The notes below the pieces were generated by a model that saw only the letters and a program-made list of their open reading frames with translations, was not told where the DNA came from and did not search any database. A program made the translations under genes and the position numbers. Positions 8,389 to 17,979 of a DNA stretch of 64,000 nt are shown piece by piece. Source of the DNA: Oceanospirillum maris DSM 6286 (GTDB taxonomy: Bacteria > Pseudomonadota > Gammaproteobacteria > Pseudomonadales > Halomonadaceae). The stretch's first letter is position 1; each line of letters opens with the position of its first letter. The stretch covers positions 346,456 to 410,455 of the forward strand of contig NZ_KE383936.1 in NCBI RefSeq assembly GCF_000422865.1. The letters run 5' to 3'.

Positions 8389-10275
8389 ATGGCTGGTCGG
8401 ATTCCTCAGTACTTTATTGATGACCTTGTCGCTCGTGCCGACATTGTTGATGTTGTAGGAAGTGCGGTTAAGCTAAAAAAAAGTGGCCGTAACTGGCAGG
8501 GTTTATGCCCGTTTCATAGTGAAAAATCCCCCTCTTTTACCGTAAGCCAAGACAAACAGTTCTATCACTGTTTTGGTTGTGGTGCCCATGGCAACGCTAT
8601 TGGTTTCTTGATGGAACATGACGGTCTTGGTTATGTCGAAGCCATTGAGGATCTTGCCAAACAGCTCGGAATGGATGTGCCTAGGGATGAAAATCCTCTT
8701 GAGGCTCAGAAGCGTCAAGTGGCTAAAAAGTCTGCAGAAACCCTTGAACTGGCCGCTCAGTTTTATCGTAATTCTCTACAGGTGGCAGAAGGTGCTCAGC
8801 GAGCGCAGGCTTATTTACAACATCGAGGCTTACAGCCTGAAACGATTGATCGTTTTGGTATTGGCTTTGCCCCAGAAGGTTGGGAATTGCTTAAAAAGTA
8901 CCTATCTGGCCAAAATATCAGCGAAAAAGAGCAAATCACTTTTGGATTACTTGTCCAAAAAGAGGAAACAGGACGTACTTACGATCGCTTTCGTAATCGT
9001 ATTATGTTTCCAATTAGAGATTGGCGAGGCAAGGTCATTGCTTTTGGTGGGCGGGTATTGGGTGATGAAAAACCTAAATATTTAAACTCACCTGAAACGC
9101 CTGTCTTTCAGAAAGGGCGTGAGTTATACGGCCTTTATGAGGCTAAAACAGCCCCTGGACAGCTTGAACGCTTGCTGGTGGTTGAAGGTTATATGGATGT
9201 GGTGGCCTTAGCTGAAGCCGGTATTCACTATGCTGTTGCTACGCTGGGTACTTCGGCTACAACCGAACATATGGATCGGTTGTTTAAAGTTGTGCCAGAA
9301 GTGGTGTTTTGCTTTGATGGTGATAAAGCGGGGAAGCGAGCCGCAGAAAGAGCATTAGAGAATGTTCTGCCGCATATGATTGATGGTCGTCAGGCGCGCT
9401 TTATGTTTCTGCCGGATGGTCAAGATCCTGATTCCTTAGTGCGAGCCAACGGTAAGAGCTTATTTGAGCAACGTATTGTACGGGCAGAATCGCTATCTGA
9501 GCGTTTATTTGGCTTTCTTCAAGAGGGACTCAATCCTCAGGAGCCAGAAGGTAAGGCGCTACTGACGCAGAAAGCTGGGCCTTTCTTTCAGAAAATTCCA
9601 GCGGGCATCTTACGCACGCTTTTGGTTAAAAAGCTGGCAGAAATTGTCGGTGTTGACACTGCTCAGTTGCAAACACAGCTAGATCGTCAATCGTTACCGG
9701 TTAAAAAAGAAGCGATACAGAGTAAGCCTGCTGATATTATTCCTGAATATGCTGTAGAAAGTATATCTCATGCCGATAATGCCCCTGAAGTTCAGTTATC
9801 AACGAGCTATGCTTATAAATTGCTACTATGGTTGGTACGTTGCCCTCGGATTATTCAAAAGTTGACCGAGGAAGAGTTGCAGCAATTAAAAGAGATTATC
9901 GACGAAAATAAAGGGTTTTTCTGGGGAAAAGTCTTTAAGGAAGTCATGGAATACTTGAAATGTATGCCTACTGCCACCACTTTATCACTTCAGGCGCATT
10001 GGTACGGCACAGAAATTGGCCGATTACTTGATCAGATAGCATTAGAAGACGTGCTCGCCGAAGAATTTATTATTTCAGAATTTAAAGAATGGCTCCGGTC
10101 ACTGGAGCTTAAGCGACAACAGTATCAGCGCAATCAACGTATTGACGAACTGATGAATAAGAGTCGCTCAGGTCAACGCTTGACCAAAAATGAGAATGAA
10201 GAGCTGGTGATGTTGCTTAACGTGTTGGCTAATAAGAAAAGTCGACCGGAAGGTGATACTGCTGAAGTTAAGTAA
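8389..10275 (+). CDS. dnaG: DNA primase
   Basis: 628-residue primase that makes RNA primers at the replication fork. Domains in order: CHC2 zinc-binding domain (C40, H43, C61, C64), the RNA polymerase core with FGGRVLGDEKPKYLNSPET near residue 220, the TOPRIM fold (VVEGYMDVVAL and the metal-binding FDGDKAGKRAA), and a C-terminal helicase-interaction domain from about 470. It is somewhat longer than the E. coli enzyme (581), mostly in the linker after the TOPRIM part. Its ribosome site is weak, as expected for a low-abundance protein between rpsU and rpoD. Confidence 0.96.
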   Translation: MAGRIPQYFIDDLVARADIVDVVGSAVKLKKSGRNWQGLCPFHSEKSPSFTVSQDKQFYHCFGCGAHGNAIGFLMEHDGLGYVEAIEDLAKQLGMDVPRDENPLEAQKRQVAKKSAETLELAAQFYRNSLQVAEGAQRAQAYLQHRGLQPETIDRFGIGFAPEGWELLKKYLSGQNISEKEQITFGLLVQKEETGRTYDRFRNRIMFPIRDWRGKVIAFGGRVLGDEKPKYLNSPETPVFQKGRELYGLYEAKTAPGQLERLLVVEGYMDVVALAEAGIHYAVATLGTSATTEHMDRLFKVVPEVVFCFDGDKAGKRAAERALENVLPHMIDGRQARFMFLPDGQDPDSLVRANGKSLFEQRIVRAESLSERLFGFLQEGLNPQEPEGKALLTQKAGPFFQKIPAGILRTLLVKKLAEIVGVDTAQLQTQLDRQSLPVKKEAIQSKPADIIPEYAVESISHADNAPEVQLSTSYAYKLLLWLVRCPRIIQKLTEEELQQLKEIIDENKGFFWGKVFKEVMEYLKCMPTATTLSLQAHWYGTEIGRLLDQIALEDVLAEEFIISEFKEWLRSLELKRQQYQRNQRIDELMNKSRSGQRLTKNENEELVMLLNVLANKKSRPEGDTAEVK

Positions 10276-10290
10276 TAATTTAGAGCTAGG

Positions 10291-10319
10291 TGGAAGTCAA
10301 GAATAATTTATGCTATATT
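10291..10319 (+). promoter_or_regulatory. Candidate extended -10 promoter for rpoD
   Basis: TGGAAG, a 17-base spacer, then TATATT with an extended TGC in front. It lies in the 100-base gap after dnaG. The -35 match is poor (three of six); the extended -10 compensates. It would let rpoD be expressed apart from the upstream genes. Confidence 0.4.
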
Positions 10320-10378
10320 TGAACGCTTAGCATTTTTTTCCACCTCGTTCTTTGCACTACATTTGAGATAGGGTATCT

Positions 10379-12187
10379 ATGGCTGGAAATGAGCAGCAAC
10401 AGTCGCGCTTGAAGGAATTGATCGCCCGCGGAAAGGAACAGGGCTACCTCACTTACGCAGAAGTAAATGACCACCTCCCGGAAGATATTTCAGACCCAGA
10501 TCAGGTTGAAGATATCATTCGCATGATCAACGATATGGGTATCAGTGTTTCCGAGGAAGCACCTGATGCAGAAACCCTATTGATGACTGATGGTGATTCT
10601 TCAACGGATGATGTTGGGGCAGAAGAAGCTGTAGCAGCCCTCGCTGCGGTTGAGTCCGATGTAGGTCGTACAACCGATCCTGTGCGCATGTATATGCGAG
10701 AAATGGGCACCGTAGAGCTATTGACCCGTGAAGGCGAGATAGTGATCGCCAAGCGTATCGAAGAAGGCCTGCGCGAGGTGATGCACTCTGTCTCCTATTT
10801 GCCGGGTACTATTCAGCGAATTCTGGATATTTATGACCAGACTCAAACTGAAGAAGGTCGCCTAAGTGATCTACTGATTGGTTATATCGATCCAGATGAT
10901 GGCGAAGTACCTGCAGGCCCTGTCGCTAGTGCGAAAACAGATGATGACCTGGATGACGAGGAAGAAACGGAAAGTGGCCCTGATCCTGAAGAAGCCCGCA
11001 TTCGTTTTACTCGTCTAAAAGAGCTTAATGATGCGGTATTAGCTGCAGGTGAGAAAAAAGGTATTGGTAGTGCTGAGTACCAAGCGGCTCAAGTCGCTTT
11101 GGCTGATTACTTTGCACCCATCAAACTAACACCGAAGAATTTTGATGCTATGGTTGCGCGCGTGCGTAACAGTATGGATGAAATTCGTCGGCAAGAGCGC
11201 CGTGTCATGCAGCTTTGTGTGCGTAAAGCTAAAATGACCCGTAAAGAGTTTATTGCTACTTTCCCTGGTAATGAAACCAACCCTAAATGGCTGGATAGCA
11301 TTCTGGCAGATAAGCCTAAGAATGCCGCTGTATTAGAAGGTTTGCGCATCGAAATTTTGCGATGCCAGCGTAAAATCTCTACCGTAGAGCAGGATGTGCA
11401 CCTTAATCTTATTGAGATTAAAGAGATCAACCGTCGCATGTCGATTGGTGAAGCTAAAGCCCGTCGTGCCAAGAAAGAAATGGTGGAAGCTAACCTGCGT
11501 CTGGTTATCTCTATCGCGAAGAAGTACACCAACCGTGGCCTGCAGTTCTTGGATCTTATCCAAGAAGGTAATATCGGTTTGATGAAAGCGGTTGATAAGT
11601 TTGAATACCGTCGCGGTTATAAATTTTCGACTTATGCGACTTGGTGGATTCGTCAGGCGATTACTCGATCTATTGCTGACCAAGCCCGTACGATTCGTAT
11701 TCCGGTACACATGATTGAAACGATCAATAAGTTGAACCGTGTTTCTCGTCAGATGCTTCAGGAGATGGGCCGTGAGCCAACTCCAGAAGAGCTTGGCGAG
11801 CGTATGGAAATGCCAGAAGATAAAGTGCGTAAAGTACTTAAGATCGCTAAAGAGCCGATCTCTATGGAAACGCCTATTGGTGATGATGAAGATTCTCATC
11901 TGGGTGATTTTATTGAAGATGTTGGCACAGATTCACCGATTGATACCGCAACGGGTGAAGGCCTGATTGAAGCGACTCGCTCTGTTCTGGGTGGGTTAAC
12001 AGGACGTGAAGCCAAAGTGCTTCGTATGCGTTTTGGTATTGATATGAATACCGACCATACCCTAGAGGAAGTGGGCAAGCAGTTTGATGTAACCCGTGAA
12101 CGTATTCGTCAGATTGAGGCGAAAGCGTTACGTAAGTTGCGTCACCCTACTCGTTCAGAGCATCTACGTAGCTTTATTGACGAGTAA
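10379..12187 (+). CDS. rpoD: RNA polymerase primary sigma factor RpoD (sigma-70)
   Basis: 602-residue housekeeping sigma factor. Region 1.1 is at the N-terminus ([24 protein letters not shown]); region 1.2 starts at [11 protein letters not shown]; a variable acidic non-conserved region spans about residues 130-370; region 2 includes [19 protein letters not shown] and the -10 reading [11 protein letters not shown]; region 4 ends with the -35 reading helix-turn-helix [20 protein letters not shown]. Length is close to E. coli (613). It ends the rpsU-dnaG-rpoD cluster and is followed by a strong terminator. Confidence 0.98.
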   Translation: MAGNEQQQSRLKELIARGKEQGYLTYAEVNDHLPEDISDPDQVEDIIRMINDMGISVSEEAPDAETLLMTDGDSSTDDVGAEEAVAALAAVESDVGRTTDPVRMYMREMGTVELLTREGEIVIAKRIEEGLREVMHSVSYLPGTIQRILDIYDQTQTEEGRLSDLLIGYIDPDDGEVPAGPVASAKTDDDLDDEEETESGPDPEEARIRFTRLKELNDAVLAAGEKKGIGSAEYQAAQVALADYFAPIKLTPKNFDAMVARVRNSMDEIRRQERRVMQLCVRKAKMTRKEFIATFPGNETNPKWLDSILADKPKNAAVLEGLRIEILRCQRKISTVEQDVHLNLIEIKEINRRMSIGEAKARRAKKEMVEANLRLVISIAKKYTNRGLQFLDLIQEGNIGLMKAVDKFEYRRGYKFSTYATWWIRQAITRSIADQARTIRIPVHMIETINKLNRVSRQMLQEMGREPTPEELGERMEMPEDKVRKVLKIAKEPISMETPIGDDEDSHLGDFIEDVGTDSPIDTATGEGLIEATRSVLGGLTGREAKVLRMRFGIDMNTDHTLEEVGKQFDVTRERIRQIEAKALRKLRHPTRSEHLRSFIDE

Positions 12188-12534
12188 TTTTTTTATGCTC
12201 AGCGGTAAAGTTGCCTATACTTAACGGTAATATTATTTGTATATCTGTATTTAGCGTTATTAAACACTTAGTATTTTTAAGGTTATAAGCCTTAAAAGAT
12301 TAAAGCCTCGCTTCTAGCGAGGCTTTTTTTTGCTAGAAGTATCTGCCATAAATAAGTATCGAAATACTTTTAATATCAGGTAGTTATGAAGCGTGATTCA
12401 ATATGCTTCTTTTGGGAGCAGCTTATCTATTCTTATTTGTTATAAATCTGCATGAAACGAACGTAAAAATTAGCCATAATAACGAATCAATTATTTAATT
12501 GATCGTTTCTGATTATTTAAAATATAGGCTTGTT
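12188..12534. other. Intergenic region after rpoD
   Basis: 347 bases with no gene that I can support. It contains the rpoD terminator near 12302-12330 and an A/T-rich stretch before the next gene. No clear promoter could be assigned for the downstream hypothetical gene. Confidence 0.6.
12302..12330 (+). terminator. rpoD terminator
   Basis: Perfect 11-base stem AAAGCCTCGCT with loop TCT followed by a run of eight or more T residues. Confidence 0.9.
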
Positions 12535-13116
12535 ATGGAAAATCCTTCTGCCAACGATGCATCGCGGCATAACCGCTTAATGCAGGAATATCGCCAGAAA
12601 GAGCGTTCGGCAGAATCTGCTGAAGATCTTGATGATGCTGAAGACCAAACAATATCTACACCTGATAATCAAGACGTTGCTCAAGAATTCCAGAGAGAAG
12701 ATGATTCTTCTGGATCGGAAATAACCATGGCGGCAGATGGTAGCGTAGAGAATAGTGATATAGATACGGCTTCTACTCTTGTACCCAGGACTGCTCAGCC
12801 TGTTTATGATCAAGATCTTAGTGCAGCCTTAGAGGCTTTTTCTGCAGAAGCTACAGAGAAAATTGATACCCCAAAACCCGTAGAGTCATTGGTAGAGCAG
12901 TCCGTAGATTCACTGCACAGAGCTCCTGTTTCTAGTCTCCATCAAAAGCCTAAAACGTTTTCTTTTGGTTTATATTTTCCTCAAACGTTTGTTGGAGCCG
13001 AACCAGAATGGATGGAAGGCCAATCCAGAGCCTTACAGTTGAAGGGTGTCTTTGATACTTTGGGTTTAAGCTTTCCTCCTGAGCCATCGGGCCAGCAGTT
13101 TGCTGCAAGAGTTTGA
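12535..13116 (+). CDS. Hypothetical acidic protein downstream of rpoD
   Basis: 193 residues, family not recognised. No signal peptide and no membrane segment. The first 120 residues are polar and acidic (Asp, Glu, Ser and Gln rich, probably disordered) with one basic patch near the start (RLMQEYRQKERS). The last 50 residues are more hydrophobic and aromatic (FSFGLYFPQTFVG, EWMEGQSRALQLKGVFDTLGLSFPPEP) and may be the folded or binding part. The ATG was preferred over a TTG-type codon 36 bases upstream that has no ribosome site. It stands alone between rpoD and the acyl-CoA dehydrogenases. Confidence 0.55.
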   Translation: MENPSANDASRHNRLMQEYRQKERSAESAEDLDDAEDQTISTPDNQDVAQEFQREDDSSGSEITMAADGSVENSDIDTASTLVPRTAQPVYDQDLSAALEAFSAEATEKIDTPKPVESLVEQSVDSLHRAPVSSLHQKPKTFSFGLYFPQTFVGAEPEWMEGQSRALQLKGVFDTLGLSFPPEPSGQQFAARV

Positions 13117-13236
13117 TTTTTATCACTTATTTTTGATTTTTCTGTCGATTTTACGATTTATTTTTTCCTAGAAAATCCTTATCTTCTTATTTTTTATCGA
13201 AATACCTCTTGACCCTGCCTCTTGTCTGACTTAAGT

Positions 13237-13254
13237 TTCAAACATACGTTTGAA
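13237..13254. promoter_or_regulatory. PsrA-type operator before acyl-CoA dehydrogenase 1
   Basis: Perfect inverted repeat TTCAAAC-N4-GTTTGAA, which contains CAAAC-N4-GTTTG. Pseudomonas PsrA, a TetR-family regulator released by long-chain acyl ligands, recognises G/C-AAAC-N2-4-GTTT-G/C. Partial outer arms (CTTAA / TTAAG) extend the symmetry. It lies 83 bases before the start of a fatty-acid oxidation gene, where such control is expected. No psrA gene is in the window. Confidence 0.65.
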
Positions 13255-13336
13255 TTAAGTTTTGAAGAAACTTTGACTGTTGCTCGACATGACGGGTACA
13301 GCAAAACAAAACAAGAACAGCTAAGTCGAGGTCGAT

Positions 13337-15142
13337 ATGCCAACATATAAAGCCCCCCTACGTGATATCCGTTTTGTGATGGACGAGATGCTGGACTTTC
13401 CAGCCCATTATGCCCAACTGCCTAATGGGGATGATGCATCACCAGAAATTGTGAATGCTATTCTGGAAGAGGGTGCTAAGTTCTCTGAAGAAGTGCTGAC
13501 GCCTTTAAATCAAACCGGTGATAGCGAAGGCTGCCAGTTTAATAATGGTGACGTGACAACGCCTACCGGCTTTAAGGAAGCTTATCAGCAGTTTGTGGAA
13601 GGTGGTTGGCCGTCTATGACTCAGGATACCCGCTATGGTGGACAGGGTTTGCCTCAGTCCTTAGGGATGGTACTGAATGAGATGGTTTGTTCATCTAACT
13701 TGTCATGGGGTATGTACCCAGGTCTTTCCCATGGTGCGATGGATGCTTTACTACACCACGGTACAGAAGAGCAGAAAGAAACTTTCTTGACGAAAATGAT
13801 CGACGGCAGTTGGACTGGCACCATGTGTTTGACCGAGCCTCATTGTGGTACAGATCTTGGCTTAATTCGTACTAAGGCTGAACCTCTTGGGGATGATAGT
13901 TATGCGGTTAGTGGCACCAAGATCTTTATCTCTGCGGGCGAACACGATATGTCCGAGAATATTGTTCATCTTGTTTTGGCTAAGCTGCCGGGTGCCCCTG
14001 AAGGCTCTAAAGGCATCTCACTGTTTATCGTGCCGAAATTTACCCCAGACGCTAACGGTGAAGCCGGTGAGCGTAATGGTGTTCAGTGTGGTTCTATCGA
14101 GCACAAAATGGGTATCCATGGTAATAGCACCTGCGTGATGAACTTTGATAATGCCAAGGGTTACCTAATAGGTGAGCCGAATAAAGGCTTGTCTTATATG
14201 TTCGTGATGATGAATGCGGCCCGTATTGGTGTTGGTATTCAAGGCTTAGGGCTTACGGAAGTCTCTTTTCAGAATGCACTGACTTATGCCCGTGATCGTT
14301 TACAGATGCGCTCTCTGAGTGGGCCTAAAGCACCAGAGAAAGCCGCTGACCCAATTATTGTTCACCCAGATGTGCGTCGTATGCTGTTGACGCAAAAAGC
14401 CTTTGCAGAGGGTGGTCGGGCACTGGTTTATTATACCGCGCAGTTAATTGATCAAGTTTCTGCCGGTGGTGATGCCGGTAAAGAAGCCGATGAGCTGTTA
14501 GGCTTATTGACTCCTATTGTAAAAGCCTTCTTAACCGAAGCAGGCTTTGAAGCGACCAACGAAGGTATTCAGATCTTTGGTGGTCACGGTTTTATCCATG
14601 AGTGGGGTATGGAGCAGTTTGTTCGTGATGCGCGTATCACTCGTCTGTATGAAGGTACAACCGGTATTCAGGCGCTTGATCTACTGGGTCGTAAGATTCT
14701 GATGAATCAAGGTGAAACACTACGTACCTTTACCAAGCAGATTCATAAGTTCTGCCAGGGTGAAGAAGGTAATGCTGAGATGGCTAAATTTGTCACACCT
14801 TTGTTGGCGCTGAACAAAGAGTGGGGTGACGTTACCATGCAGATCGGTATGAAAGCGATGCAGGATCGTGATGAAGTAGGTGCAGCCTCTGTTGATTATC
14901 TAATGTACTCTGGTTACGTTACGCTGGCTTATTTCTGGGCTCAAGCGGCAAAAGTGGCGCAGCAGGCACTGGCGAACGGCACCACAGAAACGGATTTCTA
15001 TAAAGCGAAACTGGCAACGGCACAGTTCTACTTCAGCAAGCTGTTACCGCGGACCAAGTCTTTGGTTGCTTCAATCAATGAAGGCGGTGAGTCGCTTATG
15101 GAGATGAGCGCGGATCAATTTGGTTCTGGCTTTGAAATCTAA
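13337..15142 (+). CDS. Acyl-CoA dehydrogenase, 600-residue type (paralogue 1)
   Basis: 601-residue FAD enzyme predicted to catalyse the first step of beta-oxidation (acyl-CoA to enoyl-CoA). It is the longer bacterial type: a short N-terminal extension starting MPTYKAPLRDIRFV, the alpha and beta FAD domains (TMCLTEPHCGTDLGLIRT), the C-terminal helical domain with the active-site Glu in LYEGTTGIQALDL near residue 440, and an extra C-terminal domain of about 120 residues. GAGGT precedes the ATG. A PsrA-type operator upstream suggests fatty-acid induction. The next gene is a close paralogue. Substrate chain length cannot be told from sequence. Confidence 0.9.
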   Translation: MPTYKAPLRDIRFVMDEMLDFPAHYAQLPNGDDASPEIVNAILEEGAKFSEEVLTPLNQTGDSEGCQFNNGDVTTPTGFKEAYQQFVEGGWPSMTQDTRYGGQGLPQSLGMVLNEMVCSSNLSWGMYPGLSHGAMDALLHHGTEEQKETFLTKMIDGSWTGTMCLTEPHCGTDLGLIRTKAEPLGDDSYAVSGTKIFISAGEHDMSENIVHLVLAKLPGAPEGSKGISLFIVPKFTPDANGEAGERNGVQCGSIEHKMGIHGNSTCVMNFDNAKGYLIGEPNKGLSYMFVMMNAARIGVGIQGLGLTEVSFQNALTYARDRLQMRSLSGPKAPEKAADPIIVHPDVRRMLLTQKAFAEGGRALVYYTAQLIDQVSAGGDAGKEADELLGLLTPIVKAFLTEAGFEATNEGIQIFGGHGFIHEWGMEQFVRDARITRLYEGTTGIQALDLLGRKILMNQGETLRTFTKQIHKFCQGEEGNAEMAKFVTPLLALNKEWGDVTMQIGMKAMQDRDEVGAASVDYLMYSGYVTLAYFWAQAAKVAQQALANGTTETDFYKAKLATAQFYFSKLLPRTKSLVASINEGGESLMEMSADQFGSGFEI

Positions 15143-15199
15143 ACTGTAAAGAAAGACGGATCGCCTAAAGAAAGAAAATTTACTGCTTTAAAAATTCAG

Positions 15200-15225
15200 G
15201 CGGGCCAGGGAAGGCTCGCTTTTTT
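15200..15225 (+). terminator. Terminator after acyl-CoA dehydrogenase 1
   Basis: GCGGGCC stem pairing with GGCTCGC (one G-T wobble), loop AGGGAA, followed by six T residues. Confidence 0.8.
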
Positions 15226-15441
15226 AGCTTTATTCTCAGCAATATTTTAGACTTAAGCATGAGCTGTTTCAGCTTGACATTTTTGCAGTAAACGCGCCTT
15301 TTATACTAAACCCTGCTGTCGCTCAAGCCCCCATAAAACCTGAACTCACAAGTCACGCATTAAACTAGCGGCCTAGGGTTTCATTCAGTAATATGACTGA
15401 AAAATAGAATCCAGTCGAAATTTTATATACTGATTCACCAA

Positions 15442-15471
15442 CTTTTTAGTGCTTTTTATAGCGCTAAAAAG
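15442..15471. promoter_or_regulatory. Inverted repeat before acyl-CoA dehydrogenase 2
   Basis: CTTTTTAGTGC, an 8-base T/A spacer, then GCGCTAAAAAG: 11-base arms with one mismatch. It ends 29 bases before the start codon. It has no trailing T run, so an operator or leader hairpin is more likely than a terminator. It does not resemble the PsrA site of the first paralogue. Confidence 0.5.
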
Positions 15472-15500
15472 TAAGCATCTATCAATAGGAAGTACGCACC

Positions 15501-17297
15501 ATGGCAAAGTATAAAGCTCCTTTACGCGATATGCGTTTTGTTTTAAATGAAGTGTTTGAGGCTGAAAAGCTTTGGGCCTCTATGCCAGCAACACAGGAAG
15601 TGACCCCTGATTTGGTTGATGCGATCTTGGAAGAAGGTGCCAAGGTTAATGAAAACGAACTATTTCCTTTAAACCGCACTGGTGATGAAGAAGGTTGTAC
15701 GTTTAACGATGGAACCGTTACCACGCCAAAAGGCTTTAAAGAAGCCTATAAGCTGATGTCTGAAAGTGGCTGGTTGGGTCTTGGCGGTAATATTGACTTT
15801 GGCGGCCAAGGCATGCCGAAGATGCTAACGGTATTATTTGAAGAGATGCTTTACTCTTCCAACGCGTCTTTTGCGTTGTACCCTGCGCTTAACTCTGGCG
15901 CGACGCTGTGTTTGGATAATCACGCCAGCGACGCGATGAAAGAGCAGCTTCTGCCAGCGATGTATGAAGGTCGTTGGTTGGGTACTATGTGTTTGACTGA
16001 GCCGCACTCCGGTACTGATCTGGGTTTGATCCGCACGAAGGCAGAACCGAATGCCGATGGTTCTTTTAATATTACTGGCACTAAGATCTTTATTACCGGT
16101 GGTGAGCATGATCTATCGGAAAATATTATTCATCTTGTGCTGGCTAAGCTGCCGGATGCGCCTGCTGGTTCCCGTGGCATCTCGCTATTTATGGTGCCTA
16201 AATTCCTGATCAATGATGATGGTTCTTTGGGTGAGCGTAACCCAGCATTCTGTGGCTCTATTGAGCACAAAATGGGGATTAAAGGATCTGCAACCTGCGT
16301 CATGAACTTTGATGGCGCTCAGGGTTGGATGATCGGTGAGCCGAATAAAGGCTTGGCTTGCATGTTTACCATGATGAACTACGAGCGTCTATCGATTGGT
16401 ATTCAAGGTTTAGGTCTTGGTGAAGTAGCTTATCAGAGTGCAATGGATTTTGCTCAAGAGCGTACTCAATCCCGTGCTCCAGGCGGTGCTAAGTACCCTG
16501 AAAAATCAGCGGATAACATTTTGGTGCACCCAGATGTACGCCGGATGGCATTGAATGTACGTGCCTTTAATGAAGCGGGTCGTGCTTTTGCTTCTTATGT
16601 GGGTATGCAGTTGGATATGTCTAAATTCCATGAGGATGCAGACGTTCGTCAAAAAGCAGCGGCCTTAGTTGCTCTGATGACGCCGGTGGCTAAGTCTTAT
16701 CTAACAGACCGTGGTTTGGATTGTACTATTTCCGCGCAGCAGATTTATGGTGGCCAAGGCTATATCCGTGAATGGGGTGCAGAGCAATATGTGCGTGATG
16801 CCCGTATCGCGCAGATTTATGAAGGCACCAATGGTATTCAGGCGCTTGACCTGATGGGTCGCAAAGTGGTGTCCAACAAAGGTGAATATGTAAAAATATT
16901 CGAACAAGATATTCGCAGCTTTATTGCCGCGAATGCTGATAATACTTTTGTACAGCCATACCTAGAGAAGCTATCGGCGGCGGTTGATACTCTGGTTCAA
17001 GTTACCGAGGGCGTTATCGAGAAAGCTCAGGCTAACCCAGAAGAGATTGGAGCGGCTTCTCAAGACTATTTGGATCTGTTTGGTCTAGTGACTTACTCTT
17101 ACATGTGGGCGCGTATGGTTGCTGTTGCTGCACCAAAAGCAGGGAGTGATACCAGCGGCTTCTATGGGGCTAAAGTTAAAGTGGCAAGCTTCTTCTTTGC
17201 TCGAGTGCTACCGAAGGCGGCATCACTGGCTGCACAGGTTAATGCTGGTGCAGAGACGTTGATGGATCTTGATGAAGAGCTGTTCTACGGTGAGTAA
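15501..17297 (+). CDS. Acyl-CoA dehydrogenase, 600-residue type (paralogue 2)
   Basis: 598 residues and colinear with paralogue 1 over its whole length: start MAKYKAPLRDMRFV, FAD domain TMCLTEPHSGTDLGLIRT, IEHKMGIKGSATCVMNF, catalytic Glu in IYEGTNGIQALDL near residue 440, and the same extra C-terminal domain. It probably oxidises acyl-CoA with a different chain-length preference. AGGA lies about 11 bases before the ATG. It has its own leader with a different inverted repeat and its own terminator, so it seems to be a separate transcription unit rather than the second gene of an operon. Tandem 600-residue paralogues are also known in Pseudomonas. Confidence 0.9.
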   Translation: MAKYKAPLRDMRFVLNEVFEAEKLWASMPATQEVTPDLVDAILEEGAKVNENELFPLNRTGDEEGCTFNDGTVTTPKGFKEAYKLMSESGWLGLGGNIDFGGQGMPKMLTVLFEEMLYSSNASFALYPALNSGATLCLDNHASDAMKEQLLPAMYEGRWLGTMCLTEPHSGTDLGLIRTKAEPNADGSFNITGTKIFITGGEHDLSENIIHLVLAKLPDAPAGSRGISLFMVPKFLINDDGSLGERNPAFCGSIEHKMGIKGSATCVMNFDGAQGWMIGEPNKGLACMFTMMNYERLSIGIQGLGLGEVAYQSAMDFAQERTQSRAPGGAKYPEKSADNILVHPDVRRMALNVRAFNEAGRAFASYVGMQLDMSKFHEDADVRQKAAALVALMTPVAKSYLTDRGLDCTISAQQIYGGQGYIREWGAEQYVRDARIAQIYEGTNGIQALDLMGRKVVSNKGEYVKIFEQDIRSFIAANADNTFVQPYLEKLSAAVDTLVQVTEGVIEKAQANPEEIGAASQDYLDLFGLVTYSYMWARMVAVAAPKAGSDTSGFYGAKVKVASFFFARVLPKAASLAAQVNAGAETLMDLDEELFYGE

Positions 17298-17343
17298 TCA
17301 CCTGAAATAAAGCGTAGACATTGATGGTCTAAATCAATCATAG

Positions 17344-17376
17344 AACCGGCTAAGGTGAAAATCTTAGTCGGTTTTT
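17344..17376 (+). terminator. Terminator after acyl-CoA dehydrogenase 2
   Basis: AACCGGCTAAG pairing with CTTAGTCGGTT (one wobble), loop of eight bases, then a T run. Confidence 0.85.
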
Positions 17377-17574
17377 TATGTCTTATGGGATAGCTGTGTG
17401 ATCGTTTTGTTGTAGCTGTACGGTATATAAAGAATATAAAGGATATTTAATAGAGATATAGGAATACAGAAAGGTATAGAATGAAAAGTAATAAAGGATC
17501 TTAGAGAGAGTTAAAGCATAGAAAGTATTGGTACGTAGAAGGGGGCTTAGAATAAAAAGCTGCAATATAACAAA

Positions 17575-17659
<85 letters not shown>

Positions 17660-17830
17660 ATTTGTATATTGCTATACACTATATGCCGTATTGCTAATCC
17701 GAAGGGTGACCTCGTTATGATTAGCGGCAATTGTGTGGCTTTAATAATATTCAATGATAAAAAAATAATTGAATAGTCAAAGCGCTGTACTGCGCCATCT
17801 TCAAACAAGTCTAGCTTGTTAGGGAGAAGA

Positions 17831-17915
<85 letters not shown>

Positions 17916-17979
17916 AGTACGAGGCGTATTATAGTTAAGCCAAAGAATACGTCAACCCCTGATTGCAAAATAAATAAAA

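Larger units (their letters stand above)
15143..15500. other. Intergenic region between the two acyl-CoA dehydrogenases
   Basis: 358 bases with no gene. It holds a terminator for the first gene and, just before the second start, an inverted repeat near 15442-15471. A TTGACA at 15274 and a TATACT at 15302 are 22 bases apart, too far for a good promoter; another TATACT at 15426 lacks a recognisable -35. Confidence 0.6.

Noticed and set aside
11107-11899. Overlapping antisense frames (141 and 188 residues) inside rpoD
   Set aside because: rpoD is certain on the other strand; these lack starts with ribosome sites and recognisable domains.
12982-12991. CAAACGTTTG palindrome as a second PsrA site
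   Set aside because: It lies inside a coding region and has no spacer, whereas PsrA sites need 2-4 bases between halves.
15274-15307. TTGACA and TATACT as a promoter for acyl-CoA dehydrogenase 2
   Set aside because: Spacing is 22 bases, outside the workable range.
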